From: Aerococcus sp. 1KP-2016
GTDB lineage: Bacteria; Bacillota; Bacilli; Lactobacillales; Aerococcaceae
Direction of reading: 5' to 3'
DNA length: 36,254 bases
NCBI RefSeq assembly: GCF_002252085.1
Contig: NZ_NEEY01000015.1
Span: forward strand, 1-36,254
Positions 1-9,092 of this stretch are shown here, one piece after another (within the stretch, counting starts at the first letter, position 1; each line of letters starts with the position of its first letter). A program made the translations under genes and the position numbers. Under the pieces are notes generated by a model. It worked only from the letters and a program-made list of their open reading frames with translations. It was not told the DNA's origin and did not search any database.

Positions 1-1
1 T

Positions 2-160
2 ACCATCTTTTCTCTCTATGCCAAACGTGGCACAATGGAGAACTTCATTAAAGAAGCGAAAGCTGGCTTTTACTTAAAAAGAGTTGTGTACGCCTTTTAC
101 TTTGAAAAATTCTTACCAATTTTGATTGAAATATATCATGGGAGCAGGTTAAAGGGCTGA
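2..160 (+). pseudogene. IS1380-family transposase remnant (3' part, truncated)
   Basis: An open frame enters from the left edge and runs to a TGA at 158-160. Its first ~24 codons encode a segment with the core YAKRGTMENFIKEAK, which I recognise as a conserved stretch near the catalytic end of IS1380-family DDE transposases. The rest of the transposase C-terminus is missing: from about base 73 the DNA is no longer transposase but the interspersed repeat also found at 24178-24459, so the last ~28 codons are read from repeat sequence and are not meaningful. This is a dead fragment, and the rest of the element, if any survives, lies outside the window. The family call rests on a short segment by recall, so it is good but not certain. 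Confidence 0.7.
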
Positions 161-313
161 AAGTGTAGTTACTTAGCCGTGAAAGAGGATGAAATCGAGA
201 CCTTGGCTCGATTTCAAATTGAAATACCTTGGCTTTCAATGGTCCCACGGCTCACAATGAACGTACACTGTAAGGATGAAAAATCTTTGATTTTAATTTT
301 TTATCCCAGCCTC
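73..313 (-). repeat. Interspersed hairpin-rich repeat, copy 1 (truncated)
   Basis: Bases 73-313 are, in reverse complement, closely similar to 24178-24430. Long identical blocks cover the ATCGAG...CTCGAT hairpin and the segment resembling TTGAAATATATCATGGG. The outer end TATCCCAGCCTC (302-313) corresponds to the terminal GAGGTTGGGACA of copy 2 with two changes. The opposite terminal repeat and half of the GGCGT...ACGCC hairpin are absent, because similarity stops at about base 73, where the IS1380 remnant begins. The element starts only a few bases after the mntH stop codon and has the same orientation relative to mntH as copy 2 has to its upstream gene. It may serve as 3' UTR or terminator for mntH. 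It encodes no convincing protein. Confidence 0.8.
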
Positions 314-317
314 TTTG

Positions 318-1871
318 TTATGCTTCGATTTTATGTTTGTTACTGAATTTAGATATATCATAGATGGTCCAAGTTAAAAGGCTAATGATGAAGATAATAA
401 TGATAGCAGCAATCCAATGTGCAAGGTTAGTTTGACCAAGACTAGGATTATCTCCAAAGAAGGAAAGGATTTCATCCGGTAAACCTAGCAAATTTAAACC
501 GGTCAAAAGGATGACAGCTATCCAACCAAGCCCCTTAACTATACGGGAGTTTTTAAATTGATTCCCCATTTCTTTCTCGTCATTTGTTAGCATCAATAAT
601 GGCATCATAGAAAATGGTAAGGCGAAGGCTAAGAAAACTTGAGAATTGTTCATCAAGTTATTTAAAGCAATATGTTCATCTATAGTACCTTTTTTGCTTG
701 TAAAATAGACACTTACAACAACTGGCACAATAGCCAATAGACGTGTTACTAATCGGCGCACCCATAGTGGTAATTTTAATTGAATAAATCCTTCCATAAT
801 GACCTGTCCAGTCAAAGTACCGGTAATCGTAGCATTTTGACCGGATGCAAGTAAGGCTACGGCAAATAAGGTTGCTAAAACACCTTTACCAGCCAAGTTA
901 GCTAAAACGCCGTTAGCCATGATTTCAGGATTTGAGAGCGCATCATACAAGCCAAAAAAGGAAGGGTCGTTTACTGCACCCGTTTTGAAGACGGCTGCCC
1001 CCATAACTAACAATAGTGCATTAACGATAAAAGCTAGACCCAGTTGGATATTAGAATCCCACATGGTAAATCGTACGGCATTCGCAATTTGTGCTTCGTT
1101 GCTTCGATCCACTTTACGACTTTGGGAAATCGCTGAATGAAGAAATAAATTATGTGGCATGATGGTTGCCCCAATAATCCCTAAAGCACCGGTTAGCGGT
1201 GTCATACCATTCACGGTAGGGCTTGACGCAAAAACTTTGGGCGTTGGCATAAAGGAAGCCATGATGTTAGAGATACTCGGATTTGATAATGCGACTTGAT
1301 AGACAAATACAAATAGAATGACAAAGATTAGCGCAACGACAAGTCCTTCAATCTTCCGAAAACCAATATGGGTGAGTAATAATAAGAGTAGTACATCAAA
1401 GACGGTAATCAAAACGGCCAGCATTAAAGGGATATTGAAGAGTAGGTATAGGGCAATGGCTGCACCGATAACTTCCGCAATATCGGTTGCCATAATAGCT
1501 AATTCTGTAATAATCCATAGAACAAAGGATAAGTGTTTGCTGGTACGCTTACGGATAGCTTGCGCTAAGTCGCGTTGTGTGACAATGCCTAATTTTGCAG
1601 CCATATATTGAAGTAGCATGGCTATCAGCGAGGACATCAGAATAACTGACATTAATAAGTATTGGAAATTTTGGCCACCAGTAATCGATGTTGACCAGTT
1701 TCCTGGATCCATATAGCCAACAGCAACTAAGGCGCCAGGACCTGAGTATGCCAGTAGCGTCCGCCAAAAGCTTTTACCTTCGGGAACAGTAATACTGCCA
1801 TTGATTTCGGCTAGGGAAACATTGTGTTGTAATTTTTGACGTTTATGATGTAGGGCGGATTCTTCTTCCAT
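318..1871 (-). CDS. mntH: Nramp-family Mn2+/H+ transporter MntH
   Basis: Integral membrane proton-coupled importer of Mn2+ (and other divalent metals such as Fe2+) of the Nramp family. The 517-residue protein has the two hallmark metal-binding motifs: DPGNW at residues 55-59 in the first transmembrane segment, and MPHNLFLHS at 238-246 in the sixth. About eleven hydrophobic segments follow a ~35-residue polar N-terminus. I chose the ATG at 1871 over an in-frame ATG at 1931 because AAAAGGTGA lies at good spacing before it, and because the ATG at 1931 falls inside the likely -10 box. The gene stands alone, divergent from mutS. A palindrome typical of DtxR/MntR operators sits directly upstream of the promoter, so manganese repression is likely. 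Its 3' end abuts repeat copy 1. Confidence 0.93.
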   Translation of the reverse strand: MEEESALHHKRQKLQHNVSLAEINGSITVPEGKSFWRTLLAYSGPGALVAVGYMDPGNWSTSITGGQNFQYLLMSVILMSSLIAMLLQYMAAKLGIVTQRDLAQAIRKRTSKHLSFVLWIITELAIMATDIAEVIGAAIALYLLFNIPLMLAVLITVFDVLLLLLLTHIGFRKIEGLVVALIFVILFVFVYQVALSNPSISNIMASFMPTPKVFASSPTVNGMTPLTGALGIIGATIMPHNLFLHSAISQSRKVDRSNEAQIANAVRFTMWDSNIQLGLAFIVNALLLVMGAAVFKTGAVNDPSFFGLYDALSNPEIMANGVLANLAGKGVLATLFAVALLASGQNATITGTLTGQVIMEGFIQLKLPLWVRRLVTRLLAIVPVVVSVYFTSKKGTIDEHIALNNLMNNSQVFLAFALPFSMMPLLMLTNDEKEMGNQFKNSRIVKGLGWIAVILLTGLNLLGLPDEILSFFGDNPSLGQTNLAHWIAAIIIIFIISLLTWTIYDISKFSNKHKIEA

Positions 1872-1926
1872 GGGGTCACCTTTTCTGCAATGATATTTTC
1901 TTAAGATTGATTTATTAACCGTATTT

Positions 1927-1955
1927 ATCATACGCCTATAAAGGGTGACTGTAAA
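1927..1955 (-). promoter_or_regulatory. mntH promoter
   Basis: On the minus strand a -35 box TTTACA (1950-1955) and a -10 box TATGAT (1927-1932) are separated by exactly 17 bases. Transcription would start about 50 bases before the mntH ATG at 1871, which supports that start codon. Confidence 0.65.
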
Positions 1956-1960
1956 TAATT

Positions 1961-1979
1961 AAATCAGGTATACCTAAAT
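1961..1979. promoter_or_regulatory. Candidate MntR/DtxR-family operator
   Basis: AGGTATACCT (1966-1975) is a perfect 10-bp palindrome inside an AAATC...TAAAT context, immediately upstream of the mntH -35 box. The AGGT-nn-ACCT arrangement with AT-rich flanks resembles operators of DtxR-like metalloregulators (MntR, EfaR type) placed in front of manganese transporters. The link to a specific regulator is inferred; no regulator gene is in the window. Confidence 0.5.
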
Positions 1980-2016
1980 ATTTAAAAGGTGAACGCCAAA
2001 AGAGCTAACGCTTTTC

Positions 2017-2058
2017 TAAAAGAGTGGGTTGCTAATGCCCACCTGTCTTCAAGTGGGG
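2017..2058. repeat. Paired GTGGG/CCCAC hairpins in the mntH-mutS gap
   Basis: Within the 300-base gap between the divergent mntH and mutS starts, a GTGGG...CCCAC hairpin shares its CCCAC arm with a second, alternative hairpin CCCAC-ctgtcttcaa-GTGGG, followed by GGATTC. There is no T-run, so this is not an ordinary intrinsic terminator. The arrangement recalls the right-end hairpins of IS200/IS605-type elements, but no transposase or TnpB reading frame is next to it. It may be a relic or a mutS leader/upstream structure. The rest of the gap holds the mntH control region and the candidate mutS -10 box. Confidence 0.35.
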
Positions 2059-2082
2059 GATTCATACATGTAGTGTGTTTTA

Positions 2083-2091
2083 TGGTAAAAT
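2083..2091 (+). promoter_or_regulatory. Candidate extended -10 promoter for mutS
   Basis: TGG followed by TAAAAT (2086-2091) forms an extended -10 element about 80 bases before the mutS ATG. No good -35 box lies 17 bases upstream, so this is a weak call. Confidence 0.35.
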
Positions 2092-2172
2092 AATAAAGAT
2101 GAACCTTGTTTACAAGTACTAAAAAAACGAAGTAAATTTTACTGAAATCATAATTAAAGTGAGTTGAAAATC

Positions 2173-4779
2173 ATGCCACAAAAAACGAAAGAGACACCAA
2201 TGATGGTGCAATATAACGAAATGAAAGCCCAACATCCGGATGCCTTTTTATTTTTCCGCTTAGGGGACTTTTATGAAATGTTTAATGAGGATGCCTTAAA
2301 GGCTGCCCAAATTCTAGAAATTACATTAACCAGTCGAAATAAAAACGCGGAAGATCCAATCCCTATGTGTGGGATTCCTTATCACTCTGCAAGTGAATAT
2401 ATCAAAACGCTAGTTAGCCAAGGCTACAAGGTAGCTATTGCAGAGCAATTAGAAGACCCCAAGTTAACGAAGGGAATGGTCAAAAGAGGAATTGTTAAAG
2501 TCATCACACCGGGAACTTATTTAAATGAAAGTATCGGTATCAATGAAAACAACTATTTAGCTGCTTTGACGCTGGCCAACAATCAATATATTTTGGCCTT
2601 TTCTGATGTGGGCACCGGTGAACTAAAGGTGACAACCCTTGACGATTTTAATGCTGTACTAACAGAATTTGCCCAATTACAATCCAAAGAACTGGTAGTT
2701 TCCGAAGCTATTCAGGCGAATGATGTTGAACAATTACAGCATTTACAAAATTTTACCTTATCTCATTTCAATGTGACCTACGAAACAAAAAATGAAACAC
2801 AAGCACGCTACCAAGATGTTTTGACCGATATAGGTGATGCAGCAGAATTAGACGGTATTGTTACCTTACTCGCCTACGTAAATTCAATGTCTCATCAAGC
2901 CATTGACCATTGGCAAACGGCCAGACATTATGAAGTGGCGCATTACTTGCACATGGATTACTATGCCAAAGCCAATCTGGAATTAACAGAATCTGTACGT
3001 ACCAAAAAACGCCAAGGTTCGCTCTTAGCCTTCTTAAATAAAACTGAAACGGCTATGGGCTTCCGCTTACTCAAACAATGGTTAGACCGCCCACTGATTT
3101 CTTTAAATGCGATAGAGCAACGTCAAAATCAAGTAGAAGATTTAATTGAGCATTACTTTGAACGTTTAGAAATCAAAGACCTATTGCATGGTGTCTATGA
3201 TTTAGAACGTTTAGTTGCTAAGGTGGCCATGGGCAATGTAAATCCTAAGGAACTATTGCAATTAAACCAATCCTTATCGCGCGTACCAGGCATTATTGCA
3301 ACCCTAGATCAAATTGTAGCTGACAATGAAAATACTGATGTTTGGGCCCAAATTCGGCGCAACATTACGGATTTACCAGAATTGACTGGTATGATTCAAG
3401 CGGCAATCAAGGAAGATGCGCCTGCAACATTAAAGGACGGGAATGTCATTGCGGATGGATTTGATCCCCAATTAGACGAATACCGCGATGCCATGCGTAA
3501 TGGTCAACAGTGGATAGCACAATTGCAAGCGGATGAACGTGCGAAAACAGGTATTAAATCCTTAAAAGTAGGCTACAATAAGGTATTTGGTTACTACATT
3601 GAGGTCACAAAAGCCAACCTTCACTTATTAGAGGAAGGGCGTTATGACCGCAAGCAAACCTTAACCAATGCAGAACGATTTATTACGCCAGAACTAAAAG
3701 AAATGGAAGCCAAGATTTTAGAGGCTGAGGAACAATCACAAATCTTAGAACATCGTTTATTCCAAGAAGTACGGGAGGCTGTGAAACAACATCAAGTTGT
3801 CTTACAACGCATCGCCCAAACGGTTGCAACGATTGATGTATTACAAGCGCTAGCTGAAATCTCTGAAAGCCATCAATATGTTAAACCAATTTTTACGACG
3901 GATAAACGTGATTTATTCCTAAAAGATTCACGTCATCCGGTTGTCGAAGGGGTAATTGGTCAAGATAAATTTGTACCCAACGACATTATCATGGATCCAG
4001 ATACCAGTATACTAATGATTACAGGGCCGAATATGTCTGGTAAATCAACCTACATGCGACAATTAGGTTTAATAGTCATTCTGGCTCAAATGGGCTGTTT
4101 TGTGCCGGCAACAGAAGCACGTTTACCGATTTTTGATAAAATATTTACCCGAATTGGAGCGGCGGATGACTTGTTAGCGGGTCAATCTACTTTTATGGTA
4201 GAAATGATGGAAGCTAATCAAGCCTTACAACATGCAACCGATGCCTCTCTATTATTATTCGATGAATTGGGACGAGGAACCTCAACCTATGATGGTATTG
4301 CCTTAGCCCAAGCCATCTTAATTTATATACATGACCATTTTGATGCGAAAGTTTTATTCTCGACACATTACCATGAGTTAACAGCCCTAGAAGAAAGCTT
4401 GCCTCATCTGCGCAATATACATGTAGGTGCAAGTGAAGAGGATGGGGAATTGGTCTTTTTACATAAGGTGTTTGATGGTGCAACGGATAAATCTTACGGC
4501 ATTCATGTAGCCAAGTTAGCTGGCATGCCAGATTCACTATTGAAGAATGCTCAGGCTGTCTTAAAAGACCTAGAAGCGAATAACCTTAATGAAGTAAATA
4601 AAGACCAACAAATATCCTTATTTAGTTTAGCGGAAGACGATATAGCTACCGCAAACCAAGGTCTCGTGGTATCACAATCAGAGGTTGATGTATTAGACCA
4701 ATTGAAGCAAGAGGATATTTATAATTTAACGCCAATTCAAGCCTTAAATCTATTAGCTGACCTAAAGAACAAGTTATAA
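2173..4779 (+). CDS. mutS: DNA mismatch repair ATPase MutS
   Basis: Recognises base mismatches and small loops after replication and recruits MutL. The 868-residue protein has the full MutS architecture. The mismatch-reading Phe-X-Glu motif is at F33-Y-E35 in an RLGDFYEMF context. Connector, core and clamp domains follow, and then the ABC-type ATPase with Walker A GPNMSGKST (about 618-626), a Walker B/signature region FDELGRGTSTYDG and the STHYHEL switch motif. Length is typical for Firmicutes MutS1. I prefer ATG 2173, which has GTGAG about nine bases upstream, to a TTG at 2164 that would directly abut that sequence. mutL follows six bases after the stop, so the two form one transcription unit. 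Confidence 0.97.
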   Translation: MPQKTKETPMMVQYNEMKAQHPDAFLFFRLGDFYEMFNEDALKAAQILEITLTSRNKNAEDPIPMCGIPYHSASEYIKTLVSQGYKVAIAEQLEDPKLTKGMVKRGIVKVITPGTYLNESIGINENNYLAALTLANNQYILAFSDVGTGELKVTTLDDFNAVLTEFAQLQSKELVVSEAIQANDVEQLQHLQNFTLSHFNVTYETKNETQARYQDVLTDIGDAAELDGIVTLLAYVNSMSHQAIDHWQTARHYEVAHYLHMDYYAKANLELTESVRTKKRQGSLLAFLNKTETAMGFRLLKQWLDRPLISLNAIEQRQNQVEDLIEHYFERLEIKDLLHGVYDLERLVAKVAMGNVNPKELLQLNQSLSRVPGIIATLDQIVADNENTDVWAQIRRNITDLPELTGMIQAAIKEDAPATLKDGNVIADGFDPQLDEYRDAMRNGQQWIAQLQADERAKTGIKSLKVGYNKVFGYYIEVTKANLHLLEEGRYDRKQTLTNAERFITPELKEMEAKILEAEEQSQILEHRLFQEVREAVKQHQVVLQRIAQTVATIDVLQALAEISESHQYVKPIFTTDKRDLFLKDSRHPVVEGVIGQDKFVPNDIIMDPDTSILMITGPNMSGKSTYMRQLGLIVILAQMGCFVPATEARLPIFDKIFTRIGAADDLLAGQSTFMVEMMEANQALQHATDASLLLFDELGRGTSTYDGIALAQAILIYIHDHFDAKVLFSTHYHELTALEESLPHLRNIHVGASEEDGELVFLHKVFDGATDKSYGIHVAKLAGMPDSLLKNAQAVLKDLEANNLNEVNKDQQISLFSLAEDDIATANQGLVVSQSEVDVLDQLKQEDIYNLTPIQALNLLADLKNKL

Positions 4780-4791
4780 AGGAAGATGTTT

Positions 4792-6819
4792 ATGGCCATT
4801 CAAGAATTACCAATTCAAGTTGCCAACCAAATTGCAGCTGGGGAAGTGGTGGAACGACCAGCCTCAGTTGTCAAAGAGCTCGTTGAAAATGCTATTGATG
4901 CAGAAGCAAGTGAAATTTCAATAATTATTAAAGAAGCTGGCTTGCGGTCCATTCAGGTGATTGATAACGGGAAGGGTATTCCTGCCGATCAGGTGAGTTT
5001 AGCTTTTAAACGCCACGCCACCTCAAAAATATTTACATCTAATGATCTGTTCCGTATTAGGTCTTTGGGTTTTCGAGGGGAAGCTTTGCCGTCTATTGCG
5101 TCTGTTTCTGAAGTTACGATGAATACCTCAGACGGTGAAACATCTAGTGAAATTTATTTAAAGGATGGGGAAATCGTTGATCAAAAAGCATCTGCCCTAA
5201 GACGCGGTACTTCGATTTTAGTGGAGAATCTTTTTTACAACACACCTGCACGCTTGAAATATCTTAAGGCCTTATCAACCGAATTATCGCATATTACTGA
5301 CATTATTAACCGGGAAGCGCTAGGTCATCCAAATATTCAATTCCGTTATGAGCATGACGGAAAAACCTTGCTGACAACAAACGGAAAAGGACGTGTCAAT
5401 GAGGTTTTAGCGGCGATTTATGGCTTTAGACAAGCTAAAGACATGGTGCCCATCAATAATGAAAATCTAGATTTCCATGTATCAGGCTTTGCCTCTATGC
5501 CAACCCTGACCCGTGCTTCAAAATCCTACCTGTCGTTATTTGTGAATGGGCGATACATCAAGAACTATAAACTTAACCAAGCCATTATTAAGGGCTACGG
5601 TTCTAAGCTTATGGTCGGCCGTTATCCAATCGCCGTTATCTACATCGAACTCGACCCGCAACTAATCGATGTCAACGTCCATCCAACCAAGCAAGAGGTA
5701 CGGATTTCTAAAGAAGACTTGTTATATGACATGATTCGCGATGCCATTGTAGCCGCCTTGCAACCTGTACAACGTATTCCGGATGTCTTTGAAGATGAAG
5801 ACACTGGCTTAGACGACACCTATATTTATCCGGACGAGCAAAGTGACAGTTCTTATATTGAACAAAATACTTACCAGACCTTCGATGGTCCTAGTGACTA
5901 TATTGGGGAACAGGCCAGTTTTGATTTCACTAGTTCGACCAACAGCCAAGGAGCGCCGAATGCGCACATAAATTTTGACCAAGATGATGCTGCTACAGAA
6001 GAACATATCCATCCAGTCCCAACCTACCTACAAGACTTGGTTCAAGTTGCAGCAATTGATGAAACAGATGAAGCAGGTCAAGATGAGCCTGAAGAACTGC
6101 CTTATCTGGATACAGAAGCTGAAGTAGCGGCACCTGTAAATCATGACAAGCCGGTTTGGCAAACCATCAACAACGTAGTTACTGCCGATAAGGAAATGAT
6201 TCAACGCAATTTGTCCTTCCCTGAATTGACCTATATTGGCCAAATGCAGGGGACCTATCTGATTGCTGAGAATGAAACAGGCATGTATTTAATTGACCAA
6301 CATGCGGCCCAAGAGCGGATTAAATATGAATACTACCGTGACATTATCGTCGAATTTGGTACCGCCATGCAGACGCTATTGCTGCCGATTGTATTCGATT
6401 TTGCTTTGGCGCAAGCCCAACAAATTCAAGGTGTGTTACCAAAATTATTGGAGATGGGGGTTGATTTGGAACCCTTCGGACCAACCTCTTTCCAATTACA
6501 ACAGCACCCCTTATGGATGGGGAAAAAGAATATTCAAAAAATTGTGGAAGATTTGATAGATTTGGTACTAGAAGACCCCAAAGCTACAGTAGCAGATTAC
6601 CGTGAAGCAACGGCCATTATGATGTCTTGTAAACGATCTATTAAAGCCAATCATTATTTAAATGACCTACAAGCTAAACAACTACTACATGATTTAGCTT
6701 ATACCAAGAATCCATATAATTGTCCGCATGGTCGTCCTGTTTTAGTACATTTTTCAAATTATGAAATTGAACGCATGTTTAAACGTATCCAAGATCCACA
6801 TCAATCACCGCAAATTTAA
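4792..6819 (+). CDS. mutL: DNA mismatch repair endonuclease MutL
   Basis: Partner of MutS; a GHKL ATPase that couples mismatch recognition to strand nicking. ATPase motifs are visible in order: E29 and N33 in KELVENAID, DNGKG at 58-62, and GFRGEAL at 93-99. A long acidic, low-complexity linker (roughly 340-460) leads to the C-terminal dimerisation/endonuclease domain with DQHAAQERIKYE (502-513) and CPHGRP (from 644). These show the intrinsic endonuclease type found in organisms lacking MutH. The 675-residue start at 4792 matches the usual MutL N-terminus and puts AAGGAAG at proper spacing; an ATG at 4786 would sit directly on that site. It is cotranscribed with mutS. Confidence 0.97.
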   Translation: MAIQELPIQVANQIAAGEVVERPASVVKELVENAIDAEASEISIIIKEAGLRSIQVIDNGKGIPADQVSLAFKRHATSKIFTSNDLFRIRSLGFRGEALPSIASVSEVTMNTSDGETSSEIYLKDGEIVDQKASALRRGTSILVENLFYNTPARLKYLKALSTELSHITDIINREALGHPNIQFRYEHDGKTLLTTNGKGRVNEVLAAIYGFRQAKDMVPINNENLDFHVSGFASMPTLTRASKSYLSLFVNGRYIKNYKLNQAIIKGYGSKLMVGRYPIAVIYIELDPQLIDVNVHPTKQEVRISKEDLLYDMIRDAIVAALQPVQRIPDVFEDEDTGLDDTYIYPDEQSDSSYIEQNTYQTFDGPSDYIGEQASFDFTSSTNSQGAPNAHINFDQDDAATEEHIHPVPTYLQDLVQVAAIDETDEAGQDEPEELPYLDTEAEVAAPVNHDKPVWQTINNVVTADKEMIQRNLSFPELTYIGQMQGTYLIAENETGMYLIDQHAAQERIKYEYYRDIIVEFGTAMQTLLLPIVFDFALAQAQQIQGVLPKLLEMGVDLEPFGPTSFQLQQHPLWMGKKNIQKIVEDLIDLVLEDPKATVADYREATAIMMSCKRSIKANHYLNDLQAKQLLHDLAYTKNPYNCPHGRPVLVHFSNYEIERMFKRIQDPHQSPQI

Positions 6820-6934
6820 GTGAGTAGGGTCGGAATTTTCGTGTATAGCTAATGGATATGATAGAATATGACTAACCATAGTGGCCCTACTATAAATGAT
6901 AGTATCGAAACCAAAATTTGAAAGGAAGTTTCAC

Positions 6935-7372
6935 ATGACAGAATTTAACAAAGAATTACGCTTAAGAGAATTAACAGATTTAGAATATGAAGTTACACAA
7001 AATGCTGCAACAGAACGTCCATTTACAGGACAATATGATGACTTTTATGAACAAGGAATTTACGTTGATATCGTAAGTGGTAAACCCTTATTTACATCAA
7101 GTGATAAATACGATGCTGGTTGTGGTTGGCCTTCATTCTCTAAACCAATCGCAGACGATGAAATTGAAGAGTTAGAAGACAATACATACGGTATGCGCCG
7201 TATTGAAGTTCGCTCTAAAGATGCTGATTCACATTTAGGTCACGTATTCAATGATGGCCCTGCTGAACTAGGTGGATTACGTTACTGCATCAACTCTGCA
7301 TCATTACGCTTTGTACCACTAGCAGATATGGACAAAGAAGGCTATGGCGAATTAAAAGGCTTAGTGAAATAA
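6935..7372 (+). CDS. msrB: Peptide-methionine (R)-S-oxide reductase MsrB
   Basis: Repairs the R-epimer of oxidised methionine in proteins using thioredoxin-type reductants. The 145-residue protein is a single MsrB domain with GCGWPSF (Cys63), the DSHLGHVF motif around residue 100, and [11 protein letters not shown] carrying the catalytic Cys118. The two CxxC zinc-binding pairs of some MsrB proteins are absent, so this is the non-zinc form. ATG 6935 is preceded by AAAGGAAG at good spacing; upstream in-frame codons lack a site. It lies in a 115-base gap after mutL and four bases before ruvA, so it probably has its own promoter and leads into ruvAB. No MsrA partner is visible. Confidence 0.95.
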   Translation: MTEFNKELRLRELTDLEYEVTQNAATERPFTGQYDDFYEQGIYVDIVSGKPLFTSSDKYDAGCGWPSFSKPIADDEIEELEDNTYGMRRIEVRSKDADSHLGHVFNDGPAELGGLRYCINSASLRFVPLADMDKEGYGELKGLVK

Positions 7373-7376
7373 GAAT

Positions 7377-8006
7377 ATGTACGAGTTTATGATAGGTCGG
7401 GTTGATAGTGTCTACCCAGATGCCCTTGTACTCGAAACAAATGGGATTGGCTATTATATTTATATGGCCAATCCTTATCGTTTTACAGACAAAATTGGCA
7501 TAGATACGCCAAGCAAAATCTGGTTATATCAATCCGTTTCAGAAAATGATATCCGTTTATATGGTTTTAAAAGTCAGGTAGAAAAAATTATCTTCCTTCA
7601 ATTGATTTCCGTTTCAGGGATTGGTCCTAAATCTGCCTTATCAATTCTCTCTTTAGACGATAACACAGGTTTAGTTCGTGCCATTGAAGCAGAAGATGCT
7701 ACATTCCTAATGAAATTCCCAGGTGTAGGTAAGAAAACAGCTGGGCAAATCATCTTGGATTTAAAAGGGAAACTTGTAAAAGTGTTAGCCCTAACAACAG
7801 ATAACGAGGCTTTAACTGAAATCGCAAGCGAAACTGAAAATGAAGTGCAAACGCAGTTACCTTTCATGCAAGAATTGGAAGATGCCATGGCTTCATTAGG
7901 TTACTCACAAAGAGAAATTGCCCGTGTTGTGAAACATGCTGACTTCACCTCAGTGACTACAACTGCGGAAGCAATTCGCATTGCGTTGAAGTTTATTACG
8001 CGGTAA
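7377..8006 (+). CDS. ruvA: Holliday junction DNA helicase subunit RuvA
   Basis: Tetrameric Holliday-junction-binding protein that loads the RuvB motor for branch migration. The 209-residue sequence shows the N-terminal OB-fold (about 1-65), two helix-hairpin-helix motifs (SGIGPKSAL near 80-88 and GVGKKTAGQIILDLKG near 116-131), and after a variable linker the C-terminal RuvB-interacting three-helix domain (about 160-209). It starts four bases after msrB with only a weak ribosome binding site, suggesting translational coupling. ruvB follows 27 bases later. Repair genes thus run mutS-mutL-(msrB)-ruvA-ruvB. Confidence 0.96.
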   Translation: MYEFMIGRVDSVYPDALVLETNGIGYYIYMANPYRFTDKIGIDTPSKIWLYQSVSENDIRLYGFKSQVEKIIFLQLISVSGIGPKSALSILSLDDNTGLVRAIEAEDATFLMKFPGVGKKTAGQIILDLKGKLVKVLALTTDNEALTEIASETENEVQTQLPFMQELEDAMASLGYSQREIARVVKHADFTSVTTTAEAIRIALKFITR

Positions 8007-8033
8007 AAAGACATTAGAAAGGGGTAGCTAGCC

Positions 8034-9092
8034 GTGACACCTTATGAAGAAGATGAATGGCAAGATGAAATCGATATTGAAATTGTTCATAATGGGCAAG
8101 TCCACAAGGGGCAAGCAGATGTAGATGAGGATAGTGAACTATCGCTTCGTCCACAATTTTTGCGTGAATATATTGGTCAAACAGAATTAAAAGAAGAATT
8201 AGCCATCTATATTCAAGCAGCAGAAAACCGTGAAGAAGCCTTGGATCATGTTCTTTTATATGGACCACCAGGTTTAGGGAAGACAACGCTAGCCAATATC
8301 ATTGCCAATGAGATGGGCGTAAAAATCCAAACGACATCTGGACCCGCTATCGAAAAAACGGGGGATTTATTAGTCTTATTAAATGAATTAGGCCCTGGTG
8401 ATGTCTTATTTATTGATGAAATTCATCGTTTGCCACGGGTGGTTGAGGAAATGCTTTATTCAGCTATGGAAGACTACCAAGTCGATATCATTATTGGCCA
8501 AGATGAAGGTGCCCATCCTGTACACTTCCCACTACCACCATTTACCTTAATTGGGGCAACGACGCGACCTGGTTCCTTGTCAGCACCCCTACGCCACCGT
8601 TTTGGTATCGTTCAACATCTACGTTATTATAATGTGGACGAATTAGCGACGATTGTAAAAAGAACGGCCCGCTTATTTGATGTGCCAATTGAAGATCAAG
8701 CTGCCATCGAAATCGGTATGCGTTCACGGGGTACACCTCGTATCGCTAACCGTTTATTAAAGCGTGTCCGCGATTTTGCGCAGGTATACCATGAAAATGG
8801 GCTGATTGATAATCCCATTACTGACCAAGCCTTGCGCATTCTAAAAGTGGATGATGCCGGATTGGATGAAACTGACCGCAAGATTTTAGAGGTCATAATT
8901 CGCTATTATGGTGGGGGTCCAGTGGGTCTGTCTACTATAGCAGCGAATATTTCAGAAGAAACAACAACAATAGAAGATATGTATGAACCCTATTTGATTC
9001 AAAATGGCTTCTTGCAAAGAACACCACGAGGCCGGATGGCAACACCAAAGGCCTATGATCATCTAGGTCTACCATATACGGAGGAAATTTAA
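8034..9092 (+). CDS. ruvB: Holliday junction branch migration ATPase RuvB
   Basis: Hexameric AAA+ motor that drives branch migration together with RuvA. The 352-residue protein has Walker A GPPGLGKT (77-84), Walker B with DEIH at 128-131, the GATTRPG sensor region, PLRHRFG, and a C-terminal winged-helix domain ending with [18 protein letters not shown]. The start is GTG 8034, preceded by AAAGGGGT at eight to nine bases. About 35 residues precede the conserved [12 protein letters not shown] and are strongly acidic, a little longer than is common in this family. queA begins directly after the stop codon. Confidence 0.96.
   Translation: MTPYEEDEWQDEIDIEIVHNGQVHKGQADVDEDSELSLRPQFLREYIGQTELKEELAIYIQAAENREEALDHVLLYGPPGLGKTTLANIIANEMGVKIQTTSGPAIEKTGDLLVLLNELGPGDVLFIDEIHRLPRVVEEMLYSAMEDYQVDIIIGQDEGAHPVHFPLPPFTLIGATTRPGSLSAPLRHRFGIVQHLRYYNVDELATIVKRTARLFDVPIEDQAAIEIGMRSRGTPRIANRLLKRVRDFAQVYHENGLIDNPITDQALRILKVDDAGLDETDRKILEVIIRYYGGGPVGLSTIAANISEETTTIEDMYEPYLIQNGFLQRTPRGRMATPKAYDHLGLPYTEEI

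Noticed and set aside
48-248. A 66-codon minus-strand open frame at the left edge with a similar counterpart at 24064-24312
   Set aside because: Both lie in the two repeat copies (the second also in the end of the permease gene), are read from opposite strands relative to the hairpins, have no ribosome binding site, and are explained by the shared repeat.
919-1611. Plus-strand open frames of 73 and 97 codons inside mntH
   Set aside because: They are antisense to a well-conserved transporter gene, with no domains or ribosome binding sites.
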